A DNA stretch of 64,000 bases from assembly GCF_900103125.1 (NCBI RefSeq), contig NZ_FNJV01000001.1, positions 868,001-932,000 on the forward strand. The letters run 5' to 3'. Within the stretch, counting starts at the first letter, position 1, and the number at the start of each line of letters is the position of its first letter. This DNA comes from Mucilaginibacter sp. OK268 (GTDB lineage Bacteria > Bacteroidota > Bacteroidia > Sphingobacteriales > Sphingobacteriaceae). This document shows, piece after piece, positions 1 to 8,947 of this stretch. The position numbers were made by a program, and so were the translations under genes. Under the pieces are notes generated by a model, which was given only the letters and a program-made list of their open reading frames with translations, was not told the DNA's origin and did not search any database.

Positions 1-68
1 ATTATTTAAAAGTTAAGTTTGCTCAAGCACGGCAAAAAGAGTTAATACTGATGTTGAATTCACTGATG

Positions 69-504
69 TTAACGAGGGCGACCAAAGAACAAAACATAGC
101 CATCAGCGTCTTTGAGTTCGAATCCACGCAAACCATCATGAGTATCTTTTAGGGGTACAGAAAAGATGACACCCTGCGATGTGAATTCCTCCGCCAGTGC
201 ATCAGGGACGGGGGACATTAACATAAGCATCCCATCGGACCGCCGGATCTTGTTTATAGTTGGGAAGCGGGTCCTTGCCAACAGACTTGACAAAGATCAT
301 TGCCCCACCACGTTGTACAATGGCAAAAAAAGGCTCTTGATCGGGCTCTTGAAAAACGATGTTAAAACCGAGCTTTTCCCGATAGAAGGAAAGTGCTACG
401 GTAACGTCTCGCACAATGAAGAATGGCGCGATACCGGCTATAGATGGTTGAGTTATACGTTGAAATATTAAAAAACAAAGGCTGACAGTAAATAATAAAA
501 TCAA
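69..504 (-). pseudogene. VOC-family (glyoxalase/bleomycin-resistance fold) gene with a frameshift
   Basis: Two overlapping minus-strand reading frames together make one VOC-type protein. The upstream frame (504 to 202) carries the N-terminal half, with FFIVRDVTVALSFYREKLGF, and stops just after DAYVNVPRP. The downstream frame (to 69) continues with DALAEEFTSQGVIF and the usual C-terminal strand DADGYVLFFGRP. Removing one base from the run of five G near 211 would join them. VOC proteins are small metal-binding enzymes or antibiotic-sequestering proteins. Either the gene is recently broken or the base run is a sequencing error. The start codon is uncertain because homology appears to begin about 17 residues after the first ATG. 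Confidence 0.75.
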
Positions 505-517
505 TATGCAATTCAGG

Positions 518-1375
518 TTATGTTGTTGCTAACAGGAATATTTCCCCACTTGCAGGTAAAAGGTTGTCGGCCCGGTTCATAAAATAGAGTTGTTCCATAT
601 CCTTTGCTGAGGTCGTTTTTGCTTTCTTAAAACCCGTCTCATGAGCTAAAGCCAATACTTCGTAAGGAGTAAAAAAACTAATAAATGGCGTACCGGCTTC
701 ACGGGCGCCTTTCTCTGCTATTTGTTGCAAAAATTTATCTTCTTCATTAAGCAGGTCCATTGATAAATAAAAAGCCATCGCCAATTTTGAACCTGGTGCA
801 AGGGTTGTAAGCTGACGTAAGGTAGCCAGAATTGCTTCTCTTGTAAGATATAAGCTAACGCCGGTGCAAGCTACAACAGCCGGTTTGTTGATGTCAAAGC
901 CTGCATTTAATAATTGCTCCCACCAGGAAGAGATCTCAAAATCAACAGAAACAAAGTGCAGCCATTCCGGAACGCCGAGGCCTAGTTCAATTAATCTTTG
1001 TTGTTTCCAGGTTTGTGTATCGGGCTGATCAATTTCAAATACCTGAAGTTTGGATGCAATATCTGCTCTCCGCTGGGCAAATGTGTCAAGTCCGGCACCA
1101 AGAATAACATACTGACTGATCCCTTGCGTGCTTTGTTCAATAATTAAATCCTCAATAAAACGGGCACGGGCCACAATAGATGCCCGAAGACGTTTGGTAA
1201 ATTCCGGGTGCATATCCGGGCGTTGCTGCCACTCCTCATTTGGTGCAATCAATTTTAACCCTACCTCGTCTTCAAGTATGTGTGGAGAGGCATCTATTTG
1301 AACATGCATTGCTCTCCATAAAGCTGTTCTTACAGCCGTATTATCAGGTTCTACTGTTTTTTTGTTCTGATCCAT
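518..1375 (-). CDS. SAM-dependent methyltransferase, leucine carboxyl methyltransferase-like family
   Basis: The 285-residue protein has a class I methyltransferase core. A SAM-binding loop LGAGLDT lies at residues 92-98, and the acidic strand end FEID follows at about 113-116. The stretch FTKRLRASIVARARFIED before the core is typical of the family of predicted O-methyltransferases related to leucine carboxyl methyltransferase (PPM-type). Such proteins often act on small-molecule carboxylates or hydroxyls, but the substrate cannot be read from the sequence. It lies downstream of two minus-strand genes (a VOC protein and an AraC regulator) and may share their transcript. Confidence 0.8.
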   Translation of the reverse strand: MDQNKKTVEPDNTAVRTALWRAMHVQIDASPHILEDEVGLKLIAPNEEWQQRPDMHPEFTKRLRASIVARARFIEDLIIEQSTQGISQYVILGAGLDTFAQRRADIASKLQVFEIDQPDTQTWKQQRLIELGLGVPEWLHFVSVDFEISSWWEQLLNAGFDINKPAVVACTGVSLYLTREAILATLRQLTTLAPGSKLAMAFYLSMDLLNEEDKFLQQIAEKGAREAGTPFISFFTPYEVLALAHETGFKKAKTTSAKDMEQLYFMNRADNLLPASGEIFLLATT

Positions 1376-1435
1376 TTAGTTTTGAAATTACCGCCAAATC
1401 TTTATTGACGGTAATTCTTATTAAATTTAAAGAAG

Positions 1436-1810
1436 TTATTTTGATGAATGCAGACCAATTAAATTTCCTTCGGTATCTTCTATCAAAGCAATAAAACCAA
1501 AATCACCTACACTTAATTTGGAACGAAGGATCTTTCCGCCTGCAGACTCAACCCGGCTTAGTTCTGCATTGATCTCTTCCGAAGCAAAATAGATCAGGGA
1601 ACCACCGCCTCCCGGCTTTACTTCATCTAATTTAACCAATGCCCCATTTATATTTTCATTGCCGGGAAAAGTAGCATATTGCATTTGCGAATGCCGGTCA
1701 CTACTCATCGGAATATCTGTTAGTTTATATTTAAATACCTCGGTGTAAAATTGTTTCGCCCTGTTAAAGTCCGAAGTATAGATTTCAAACCAGCTAATTA
1801 CATTTTTCAT
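1436..1810 (-). CDS. VOC family protein
   Basis: This 124-residue single-domain protein has the paired beta-alpha-beta-beta-beta layout of the vicinal oxygen chelate superfamily. The N-terminal half is ISWFEIYTSDFNRAKQFYTEVF and the C-terminal strand is FGFIALIEDTEGNLIGLHS. It resembles the subgroup annotated as 27-kDa antigen Cfp30B-like or glyoxalase-like. Terminal His/Glu metal ligands are not obvious in all expected places, so catalysis is unproven. It lies 60 bp upstream of the methyltransferase gene and on the same strand. A second, frameshifted VOC gene sits on the far side of that methyltransferase. Confidence 0.8.
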   Translation of the reverse strand: MKNVISWFEIYTSDFNRAKQFYTEVFKYKLTDIPMSSDRHSQMQYATFPGNENINGALVKLDEVKPGGGGSLIYFASEEINAELSRVESAGGKILRSKLSVGDFGFIALIEDTEGNLIGLHSSK

Positions 1811-1895
1811 CTCATTTTTATTTTGAAGTTTATTAATGAGACAAAATTAACCTACACAGATTTTAGAAGATTGTAAAAAACCGACAGTACCCCCT

Positions 1896-2690
1896 TTATG
1901 ATTCCCATTCGGGAAAGCCAGGCATCCGTTCAATAGCTTTACGGAGATAGATGCTCGGGCTTACGCCGGAGAATATTTTAAAATCACGTATAAAATGAGA
2001 TTGATCGAAATAGCCCAAAGTATATGCGATATCAGTGAGCGAACGAATCTCGCCTTTCCGTAAAAGTGCCACGGATGTTTGGAAACGACAGATGCGGGCG
2101 TATAAAATTGGCGTAATACCGATATGCGTAAGAAAAAGGCGCTCCAGCGAACGTTCAGATAAATTAAGATCGTACAATATCCGAGGTAGTTTTTTGCCTC
2201 GCTGCAATGCATTAACGGCATAACCCAGTTTTTTGTTTTCTCCTTCATCGTGCTGTTTCTGCTTCTGTAGGAATACGCTAAGGCAAGAAACTTGTTGTTG
2301 GGTGGAACTACAGCTGAGTAATTGTTCGGTTAAAGAAGTTTTAGCAAGCTGACTTATACAAGTACTTTGATCTGTTAACTCATTGGCGTTTAAACCAAAC
2401 ATCGACTTTAGCGCAGTAGGCTGAAAGCTTACACCTATGGTACTAAAACTGCCGCTACCATGCAACTGCCCATACCTAGTGGCCTGACCGAAAACAAATA
2501 ATTGTGGCAGCCGTTCCCGTTTAAAACCGGTGAAGATCCTTGGGTCTTGCTGAAAAATAAGTCCTGGTTCACCATTTGACATTACGGTGAACGTTTTTTG
2601 CGACACATCATCAGTTTGGTTCTCCAACGTCCAAAAGTAACGAACATGTTTTTTTAGGGACGGGGGAGGTGCTATTACCTGGTAATTCAT
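1896..2690 (-). CDS. AraC-family transcriptional regulator
   Basis: The 264-residue protein ends in a double helix-turn-helix AraC DNA-binding domain, with hallmark residues SLTDIAYTLGYFDQSHFIRD in the second helix-turn-helix. The N-terminal half, starting YQVIAPPPSLKKHVRYFWTL, matches the ligand-sensing domain found in many Bacteroidota AraC proteins (DUF6597 type). It is likely a small-molecule responsive activator. It lies upstream of and on the same strand as the VOC and methyltransferase genes (86 bp gap) and could control them. The effector is unknown. Confidence 0.85.
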   Translation of the reverse strand: MNYQVIAPPPSLKKHVRYFWTLENQTDDVSQKTFTVMSNGEPGLIFQQDPRIFTGFKRERLPQLFVFGQATRYGQLHGSGSFSTIGVSFQPTALKSMFGLNANELTDQSTCISQLAKTSLTEQLLSCSSTQQQVSCLSVFLQKQKQHDEGENKKLGYAVNALQRGKKLPRILYDLNLSERSLERLFLTHIGITPILYARICRFQTSVALLRKGEIRSLTDIAYTLGYFDQSHFIRDFKIFSGVSPSIYLRKAIERMPGFPEWES

Positions 2691-2863
2691 GCTTTAATTA
2701 ATTCGTTTTGTGGTCAATGTCATCACTTACTATAAAGATATACAAACCCAATAAGACCAACAAAGTTTCCGAGTGAGCATACTATGTGTCTTTAGGATCA
2801 GTTTTCGCTCAAACTTTGGCATTCTTCTCCATTTCTTATATTTGGGCATTGTTTCTATCAAAA

Positions 2864-3445
2864 ATGCATCCGCTCATACAACACATTCAAAAAATTACTT
2901 CCCACCACGAGATAGAGGGCGATGCTATATTATCGTTTTTTGAGACAAAGACATTTAAGAAAAAGGATATTTTGCAGCAAGAAGATAAGCGTTGTTCGTT
3001 ATATTTTTTTGTGGTAAAAGGATGTCTTCGGTTGTATTTTACAGATTATAATGGCGTGGAGCAAACGCTGCAATTTGCATTAGAAAACTGGTGGATGACA
3101 GATTTGAATGCTTTTCGGACCGGGCAGCGGTCAGCATATACGATCCAGGCACTGGAAGCTACTGAGGTGCTGACCATTACTGCCCCCAATTATGAATTAC
3201 TCCTGGCAAAATTCCCGGTAATCGAAAATTATTTTCGATTAGTATACGAGCGGGCATATGCGGCTTCATTGCTTCGTATCCGGATGATCTCCAGAATGCC
3301 GAAGGATGAGTTTTATGAACTGTTTCAATCTAAATACCCGGAATTTATTCAACGGATCCCACAAAAAGTGCTAGCCTCCTTTTTAGGCTTTACACCAGAA
3401 TATCTGAGCGAATTGCGAAAAAAGAAAGTAAAAGCGAAAAAATAA
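2864..3445 (+). CDS. Crp/Fnr-type cyclic-nucleotide-binding-fold regulator
   Basis: I place the start at the ATG at 2864. An upstream GTG at 2786 would add a 26-residue hydrophobic run that is not family-like. The 193-residue product has a cNMP-binding beta-roll with the Bacteroidota-specific motif FALENWWMTDLNAF, then a short C-terminal helical region ending RIPQKVLASFLGFTPEYLSE, which is the first part of a winged helix-turn-helix. Proteins of this subgroup usually lack the residues that bind cAMP and their ligand is unknown. A paralogue begins 4 bp downstream, so the two are probably co-transcribed. Confidence 0.85.
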   Translation: MHPLIQHIQKITSHHEIEGDAILSFFETKTFKKKDILQQEDKRCSLYFFVVKGCLRLYFTDYNGVEQTLQFALENWWMTDLNAFRTGQRSAYTIQALEATEVLTITAPNYELLLAKFPVIENYFRLVYERAYAASLLRIRMISRMPKDEFYELFQSKYPEFIQRIPQKVLASFLGFTPEYLSELRKKKVKAKK

Positions 3446-3448
3446 TTC

Positions 3449-4021
3449 ATGACCGAACAATTATACCGCCACATTCAAAAACTCATTCCTGATTTCATCG
3501 TAGACCAGGAAAAAATAGCGCCCTTCTTCCAAACAAAAACAATAAGAAAGGAGGAGTTACTTTTGAGCGAAAAGGAAATATGTGATACTATTTACTTCGT
3601 TAATAAAGGTTGCCTGTATTTGTTTTATGAACAGAACGAAGAAAAGCAGGTGATACATTTTGCATTGGAAAACTGGTGGATAACTGACTATAAAACTTTT
3701 CCGGATGGTAAACCTGCTGTTTATTCAATCGCGGCGATGGAAGATTCGGAAATTACCTGCATGAGCAGGAAAAACTACCAAACACTGCTGTTACAATTTC
3801 CCTTGATGGCATTATATTTCAATAAAATTCATGAGCGGGCATATGGTGCGGCCTTATTTAAACAAAAAACATTTGCTACTGTATCTAAAAAAGATTTCTA
3901 TTCCCATTTCAGAAATACTTATCCCGAATTAATCCAAAGAATCCCAGACCCTATTTTTGCGAGCTATATGGGTGTTTCATTGGAAGCTTTAAAGACCTAC
4001 CAGGACCTGTATATTTCTTAA
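3449..4021 (+). CDS. Crp/Fnr-type regulator paralogue with a shortened DNA-binding tail
   Basis: This 190-residue protein is a tandem paralogue of the gene that ends 4 bp upstream. It keeps the beta-roll, including FALENWWITDYKTF and the following YGAALFKQKTF helix. The two proteins align through RIP..., but the C-terminus here (MGVSLEALKTYQDLYIS) diverges exactly where the recognition helix should be. Either DNA binding is altered or lost, or the protein works as a partner of the upstream paralogue. This is inferred from the visible alignment only. Confidence 0.82.
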   Translation: MTEQLYRHIQKLIPDFIVDQEKIAPFFQTKTIRKEELLLSEKEICDTIYFVNKGCLYLFYEQNEEKQVIHFALENWWITDYKTFPDGKPAVYSIAAMEDSEITCMSRKNYQTLLLQFPLMALYFNKIHERAYGAALFKQKTFATVSKKDFYSHFRNTYPELIQRIPDPIFASYMGVSLEALKTYQDLYIS

Positions 4022-4093
4022 ACCAGCTTAAGTTTTCCCGGACGGGCTATGTTCATCTTTGTATTATATAATTAACCTTAAATAATACAGATC

Positions 4094-4849
4094 ATGAAAA
4101 TAGTAGTTATCGGCGGTACCGGCCTTATTGGTAGTCAAACAGTAACTCAATTACAAAACAGTGGCCACGAAGTGATCGCCGCTTCGCCCAACAATGGTGT
4201 CAATACACTTACCGGCGAAGGTTTAAAAGAAGTGCTGCAGGGCGCGCAGGTAGTAGTGGATGTATCCAACTCCCCATCCTTTGAAGATAATGCTGTAATG
4301 AACTTTTTCAAAACGGCTAACGAAAATCTATTACCAGCAGAAAAGGCAGCAGGCGTGCAGCATCATATTGCCTTATCGGTAGTGGGGACTCAAAAGCTAC
4401 AGGCCAGCGGTTATTTCCGTGCCAAACAAGTGCAGGAAGAAATGATCAAAGCATCGGGCATTCCTTACACTATTGTTCATGCAACACAATTCTTTGAATT
4501 TGCAGGAGGTATCCTTCAAATGAGTATGGTCGACGGAAAAGTAATACTGCCGGCAGCCAACATTCAACCCATAGCCAGTAAAGATGTAGCGGCTTTTATG
4601 GCCCAAACAGCATTACAACAGCCTGTTAACAAGATATTAGAAATAGGCGGCCCCGAAAAATTCGATATGGTCGTATGGGTAAAGCAATATTTGCAGGCAA
4701 CCCATAAAAGCTACGAGGTAGCATCGGATACTCATGCCTTGTATTCAGGAGCACCGTTAGATGCTGATACTATAGTGCCGGAAAATGCGGTTTCATTGGG
4801 CAAAACAAAATATGCAGATTGGATCGCGATACCTGAAAACCAGAGGTAA
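4094..4849 (+). CDS. NAD(P)-binding SDR/NmrA-like oxidoreductase
   Basis: The 251-residue protein opens with the Rossmann dinucleotide loop GGTGLIGS (residues 7-14) of atypical SDR/NmrA-like proteins. The middle includes ASGIPYTIVHATQFFEF, typical of the NAD(P)H-binding quinone reductase-like group. It is cytoplasmic, and the substrate is not evident. The gene stands between the Crp-like pair and a SnoaL-like gene, and a strong hairpin terminator follows its stop codon by about 10 bp, so it appears to be the end of a transcript. Confidence 0.85.
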   Translation: MKIVVIGGTGLIGSQTVTQLQNSGHEVIAASPNNGVNTLTGEGLKEVLQGAQVVVDVSNSPSFEDNAVMNFFKTANENLLPAEKAAGVQHHIALSVVGTQKLQASGYFRAKQVQEEMIKASGIPYTIVHATQFFEFAGGILQMSMVDGKVILPAANIQPIASKDVAAFMAQTALQQPVNKILEIGGPEKFDMVVWVKQYLQATHKSYEVASDTHALYSGAPLDADTIVPENAVSLGKTKYADWIAIPENQR

Positions 4850-4860
4850 GAACAAAAAAC

Positions 4861-4897
4861 AAAGTCCTGATATAGTTATGTATCAGGACTTTGTTTT
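4861..4897 (+). terminator. Rho-independent terminator after the SDR gene
   Basis: Twelve-base arms at 4861-4872 and 4881-4892 (AAAGTCCTGATA and its exact reverse complement) enclose an 8-base loop, followed by a T-rich tail. Confidence 0.85.
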
Positions 4898-4932
4898 CAG
4901 ACTATTTGTATCAATTTCTAAAAAATTAAAAG

Positions 4933-5307
4933 ATGACCAGCGAACAATTAATCGAATTAACTAAAGAGCTCATTTATGAGGCGACGCATTTTAATGTACC
5001 GTACGTAAAGCAAATTTATGCGGATAATTTGCTTATAGTAAAAGTTGATGAAAATGGCGTAGTAGATACAATGAACAAAGAACAGCTTTTAGAATTTGTT
5101 CAGGGAAATAGCGATGCAAATGCGGCGCCACTTTCCACCAAAGCTGAGTTTCATTACGCTGTTTGTGATGGAAACATGGGTATGGTGATCATCACCCGCG
5201 ATCTGGAACAGGATGGGCCGTCAGGAAGAAAGTTCATTACACTGATCTGGGAATATTTATCAGGAAGGTGGCAGGTTGTCAAAGAATCATTCGTGCCACG
5301 TAGCTAA
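4933..5307 (+). CDS. SnoaL-like/DUF4440 (NTF2-fold) protein
   Basis: The 124-residue protein has the small cone-shaped NTF2-like fold signature. An N-terminal helix (LTKELIYEATHFNVPYVKQI) leads into a strand with YADNLLIVKVDENG, and the C-terminal strand is LIWEYLSGRWQVVKESF. Members bind small hydrophobic molecules or act as modest isomerases, and no catalytic residues can be assigned here. It has its own short upstream region after a terminator and is followed by two hairpins, so it is probably monocistronic. Confidence 0.75.
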   Translation: MTSEQLIELTKELIYEATHFNVPYVKQIYADNLLIVKVDENGVVDTMNKEQLLEFVQGNSDANAAPLSTKAEFHYAVCDGNMGMVIITRDLEQDGPSGRKFITLIWEYLSGRWQVVKESFVPRS

Positions 5308-5314
5308 CAGCAAA

Positions 5315-5400
5315 CCCGATACCTCCCTGTATCGGGCTTGTTATATAAAGCCAGGAATCTAACTAAAGAAAATCCGCATACTAATAAAGGTATGCGGATT
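5315..5400. terminator. Pair of hairpins between convergent genes
   Basis: Two hairpins lie back to back. Arms at 5315-5322 and 5329-5336 (CCCGATAC) probably end the plus-strand SnoaL-like gene. Arms at 5371-5381 and 5390-5400 (AATCCGCATAC) can end the minus-strand hydrolase gene. Confidence 0.75.
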
Positions 5401-5425
5401 AAATAAAAGCGATATCAAATGCTAA

Positions 5426-6127
5426 TTAGGCTTCTGATGCTTCTTCAGCTGCTTGTATAATTACCCCTGCAACAATCTCAGGCTGCGACATAAAGATCAC
5501 GTGACTACCTTTAACTTCCGTTACTTTTGTATTAGACCGGCTATACATATTTCTTTGTATGTCGGGGTTAATGCTTTTATCTTCAGTAGCGACCAAACCA
5601 TAGGCTGGTTTATGCCTCCAGGCTGCATCAGTAATGGGGCTTACAAATCCTTTAGCATAAAATGCTCCCTGTGAGGCATACATAAATGCTGCTTCATCCG
5701 CGTCGATATCAGCACAAAAGCCTGCATGGTATTTGTCTTTGTCATAATATACAATACCTTTTTCATCAGGAGGCAATACGCCGTTTTCGGGTGCTGGCGG
5801 GGCGGTTTGCAGCCATTGCAACGCTGATTCGCCATTGTCAGGCTGAAATGCAGCTATGTATACCAGGGCAGCAACATTTGGGTGGTTACCAGCTTCGGTG
5901 ATCACCGCACCACCCCATGAATGACCAGCAAGAATTGCAGGGCCGCCGATCCTGTCCAGCGCCACATGTGTTGCCAAAACATCATCTTCCAATGAAGTTA
6001 AAGGGTTCTGTACAACTGATACGTTATACCCTTTTTTTGTTAATTCGTTATAAAGCGCTTTAAAGCCTGAACCGTCGGCGAATGCTCCGTGCACCAGCAC
6101 TACATTCTTTACATTTGAGTTTTTCAT
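5426..6127 (-). CDS. Alpha/beta hydrolase (esterase EstC-like)
   Basis: The 233-residue hydrolase has the oxyanion-region motif LVHGAFADGS (11-20), the nucleophile elbow GHSWGG with Ser70, an Asp in the late TEDKSI segment, and the catalytic His in VKGSHVIFMSQP. This is the compact EstC/salicylate-esterase-like branch of the alpha/beta-hydrolase fold. It has no signal peptide and is probably cytoplasmic. It is monocistronic as far as the sequence shows. Remnants of an AraC regulator gene lie just upstream on the same strand, which may once have controlled it. Confidence 0.85.
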   Translation of the reverse strand: MKNSNVKNVVLVHGAFADGSGFKALYNELTKKGYNVSVVQNPLTSLEDDVLATHVALDRIGGPAILAGHSWGGAVITEAGNHPNVAALVYIAAFQPDNGESALQWLQTAPPAPENGVLPPDEKGIVYYDKDKYHAGFCADIDADEAAFMYASQGAFYAKGFVSPITDAAWRHKPAYGLVATEDKSINPDIQRNMYSRSNTKVTEVKGSHVIFMSQPEIVAGVIIQAAEEASEA

Positions 6128-6319
6128 TGTTTTGTGAGTTAATATTGTTTGAATGATTTAACAATACAAAGATGCCGCCTAAGTCAATGCTGGGGAATAC
6201 AAGGATTTCCCGAAGAATTGTAATTATTTCCCTTGATGCTTTTTTGCGCTTATAAAAAAACAAGATCCGCAAGCTTGCAGCCTGCAGATCTCTTAATTTC
6301 ATTTGCTTATCGTTGATAT

Positions 6320-6529
6320 TCAATTCAAATGGCGGTAGTCACTTGGCGCATAGCCGGTTTTGCTTTTGAATAACCTGGTGAAATGCGAAGAATGGTCGAA
6401 GCCCAGCGTATAGGCTATCTCGCTCACCGATTTTTGCGTACTCCATAACAGCGACTTGGCTTTATCCTCCAATTGTAAATGGATGTACTCCTGCGTGGTT
6501 TTGCCGGTAAAGCGCTGCTGCAGATCAGA
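6320..6529 (-). pseudogene. C-terminal remnant of an AraC-family regulator
   Basis: Read on the minus strand, 69 codons end at a TGA at 6320-6322 and encode a clear AraC second helix-turn-helix, including SVSEIAYTLGFDHSSHFTRL. The frame opens at a TAA at 6530-6532. A start-like ATGAAAAAAACC lies at 6545, in a different frame, and stops after six codons. The rest of the gene (roughly 200 codons of sensor domain) is missing, which suggests an internal deletion. No functional product is expected. Confidence 0.8.
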
Positions 6530-6694
6530 TTATGGTTTTTTTCATGATTTGTATCGTTTTGTTGATACAAAGTTCCGGATACCACACCTGTATGACTTAA
6601 CAATATCTACGCAATACTTGACTATTTCACGGTAGGTGTATGTACTTTATGAGTTACTCTACCGTAAAACTCCCATATCAAATCTTTTGCGCCT

Positions 6695-7879
6695 TTACAA
6701 ATAACTGAGCCACCATTTTCCTTTGTTGGCTTGTTTGTAAGCATCATAGCGTTTGCATAAAGGATATAAAGCGATCACTAAGCCTATCCAGATCAGGTAA
6801 GCAACAGGTAACGAAAATCCATAACCTTTCAGATCTGTGGTAAACCAGATGGGTTTTGTTAAGATCCATCTTTTCCAGTCCTGACCGGATGTGAGTGTCG
6901 ATGCAATGATTGCCATTAAATGGATCACATAGATATGAATGAGATAATAGAACATGGGCACTCTGCCATATACAGAAACAACTTTTACAACAGCTCCTTT
7001 TAGTTTTTCAGTAAACGAAAGGAATAAAAATGCCCCGCCCAATGTCAGCAAGACGTACAATAGAGATGGTGGGTATTTATTTACTTTAATAAAGGACAGG
7101 AACGTAAAAAAAACATTTTTTTGAACACTCCATTTTACCGGGTCGCCATACAGGTTCGTGTAACGCAGCACGATGAACGCAGCAATGGAAAAACAACCAA
7201 GCAGCAATAAGTTTCTTTGTCTTTTTTGAATATTATAGTCCGCAGTATACCATGAGCCAAGACAATATCCTAAAGGCATTATAGCCACCAGCGGAATAAT
7301 GGGGTAGCCGACTAAAAGAATTTCCTTGTGCCAGGTAAAAAACTGCTGGTCATGAAGCACAGACCAGCCAAAGGCCGACAGTGAATTACCTGCTACATGA
7401 ATATTATCTAAAAGATTATGACCTGCAACTATTAGAATACAAATACCAAGGATCAATTTTTTAGGCAGATGGATCAATGCGGCCAAAACTATCATACTTA
7501 CACCCAGCGCCCATATGGTAATAAAGAAAAACATGGGGAAGGTAATGTTGAAATTCCAGCCAAAATTAACCACGATCATTTCGAGAAAGATGAGCCACAG
7601 CCCCCTTTTTACAAGGAATACAGATAATTCACTTTTAGTTTTCTTTTGCCCGATGAGGTATGCGGAAGTTCCAGCTAAGAGCATAAATATGGGCGCACAA
7701 AAATGAGTGATCCATCTTGTAAAAAATAAAATGCCACTTGTTTTTGTCAGATCCAGCGGATCATAAAAAAATGAGCCGGCATATAAATAATCCCTTACAT
7801 GGTCAAGGGCCATAATGATCATAATGGCGCCGCGAAGAAAATCAATAGATGTTATCCGGTTCTTTATAATTGTGTTCAT
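6695..7879 (-). CDS. Multi-pass membrane protein, DUF1624/heparan-alpha-glucosaminide N-acetyltransferase-like
   Basis: The 394-residue protein is almost entirely hydrophobic, with about ten predicted membrane segments. It begins RITSIDFLRGAIMIIMALDH, the signature of the acyltransferase-like family that includes DUF1624 and HGSNAT-type proteins. Arg/His pairs near the first loop (LRG, DHVRDYLY) match the conserved positions. Such proteins are thought to transfer acyl groups across the membrane, but the substrate is unknown. The region upstream has no partner gene, so the gene appears to stand alone. Confidence 0.8.
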   Translation of the reverse strand: MNTIIKNRITSIDFLRGAIMIIMALDHVRDYLYAGSFFYDPLDLTKTSGILFFTRWITHFCAPIFMLLAGTSAYLIGQKKTKSELSVFLVKRGLWLIFLEMIVVNFGWNFNITFPMFFFITIWALGVSMIVLAALIHLPKKLILGICILIVAGHNLLDNIHVAGNSLSAFGWSVLHDQQFFTWHKEILLVGYPIIPLVAIMPLGYCLGSWYTADYNIQKRQRNLLLLGCFSIAAFIVLRYTNLYGDPVKWSVQKNVFFTFLSFIKVNKYPPSLLYVLLTLGGAFLFLSFTEKLKGAVVKVVSVYGRVPMFYYLIHIYVIHLMAIIASTLTSGQDWKRWILTKPIWFTTDLKGYGFSLPVAYLIWIGLVIALYPLCKRYDAYKQANKGKWWLSYL

Positions 7880-8275
7880 TCAGGTTTTAGTTGAATATAA
7901 AAGTAGCTTTTACAAATTGAATTTAATAATGGTCAATTTTGTTAAACCTTATAGCGAGTTCATTATTTGCCGGTGATGGCGTTATTTAAATGCTTCCGAA
8001 AAGATGCTTATTACAATTTTAGCTTGCTTGTGGTTGGTGTTATAATCCAACTACTGATATATAAAAGTATAAATGTTTATATATAAATGCAAAAAGCCTC
8101 AACCTTTCGATCTGAGGCCTTGAATTAAAGCGAAAATTTGATCTTGGATTGTTATCCTCTCTTTTGACAAATACAAATGGTCGCAAAATGCCCCCTCAAA
8201 TTGTCATGATTGCCCCTTGTGCGCGTACCTCGTCCGTTTTAACTTTATACTAACATTAAACTAAGAGTAAACAAA
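7880..8275. other. Intergenic region between divergent genes
   Basis: This 396-bp region contains an AT-rich stretch and a short imperfect hairpin (arms near 8094-8101 and 8112-8120, core CCTCA/TGAGG). The promoters of the two divergent genes must lie here. I see no coding frame or convincing RNA. Confidence 0.5.
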
Positions 8276-8845
8276 ATGAGAAAGATCAGAATTTTCGAAC
8301 ACATCTCGCTGGACGGCGTGATAGAACATGACGGAGACTACACCTATGGCGCGTGGACTACACCTTATAGAAGCCCTGCCGGGGCGGCAATGCTCTTAGA
8401 GGCATACGGGCCGAACTTTGACCTGCTGCTTGGCCGCCACACCTACGATATATTTAGTGGCTTTTGGCCTACTGCCGGAGATTTCCCAATGGCAAATGCT
8501 ATAAACGCTGCAACCAAACACATCGCGACCCACAGGCCCGACAGCCTGGAATGGGGACCAGTGCAGCATTTGGACAAGGACATTATAAAGGCGATTCGTG
8601 ATCTCAAATCAACAGAGGGCCCCGACCTGATCGTTGTAGGAAGTTCGACGCTAACATCCGTGTTGCTTGACCAGGGACTGGCCGACGAGGTTGTGCTCAT
8701 CACTTACCCGGTTTTGCTTGGCCGGGGTAAACGCTTATTGGCTGACAGTATTGACGCCCGCGAACTTGTTTTTGTTGATTCGAAGAGCACACCCACCGGT
8801 ATACTCGTTAACACTTATCGCCACGTTGGACCGCTGAAAAAGTAA
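8276..8845 (+). CDS. Dihydrofolate reductase/RibD C-terminal-like family protein
   Basis: The 189-residue protein matches the RibD C-terminal/DHFR-like fold. It starts RKIRIFEHISLDGVIEHDGD, has the cofactor-side segment LLLGRHTYDIFSGFWP, and ends with the family block DEVVLITYPVLLGRGKRLL. It is probably an NAD(P)H-dependent reductase of a pteridine- or flavin-like substrate. It is not in a riboflavin gene cluster, so the role is open. Its base composition is somewhat more GC-rich than its neighbours. A terminator hairpin lies about 60 bp downstream. Confidence 0.85.
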   Translation: MRKIRIFEHISLDGVIEHDGDYTYGAWTTPYRSPAGAAMLLEAYGPNFDLLLGRHTYDIFSGFWPTAGDFPMANAINAATKHIATHRPDSLEWGPVQHLDKDIIKAIRDLKSTEGPDLIVVGSSTLTSVLLDQGLADEVVLITYPVLLGRGKRLLADSIDARELVFVDSKSTPTGILVNTYRHVGPLKK

Positions 8846-8904
8846 TTTTTCCCCAACGCGGGTGAATGAGTTACGGACTACCGGAATAAAAGTTGTAATA
8901 AAAC

Positions 8905-8938
8905 AAAAGCCTTGATACGGATATGTATCAGGGCTTTT
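8905..8938 (+). terminator. Hairpin terminator after the DHFR-like gene
   Basis: Fourteen-base arms at 8905-8918 and 8925-8938 (AAAAGCCTTGATAC against GTATCAGGGCTTTT, with one G-T wobble) enclose a 6-base loop. Confidence 0.8.
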
Positions 8939-8947
8939 GTGCTTTTT

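Noticed and set aside
8094..8120. Hairpin upstream of the DHFR-like gene as terminator
   Set aside because: Only a five-base core pairs perfectly and no gene ends nearby.
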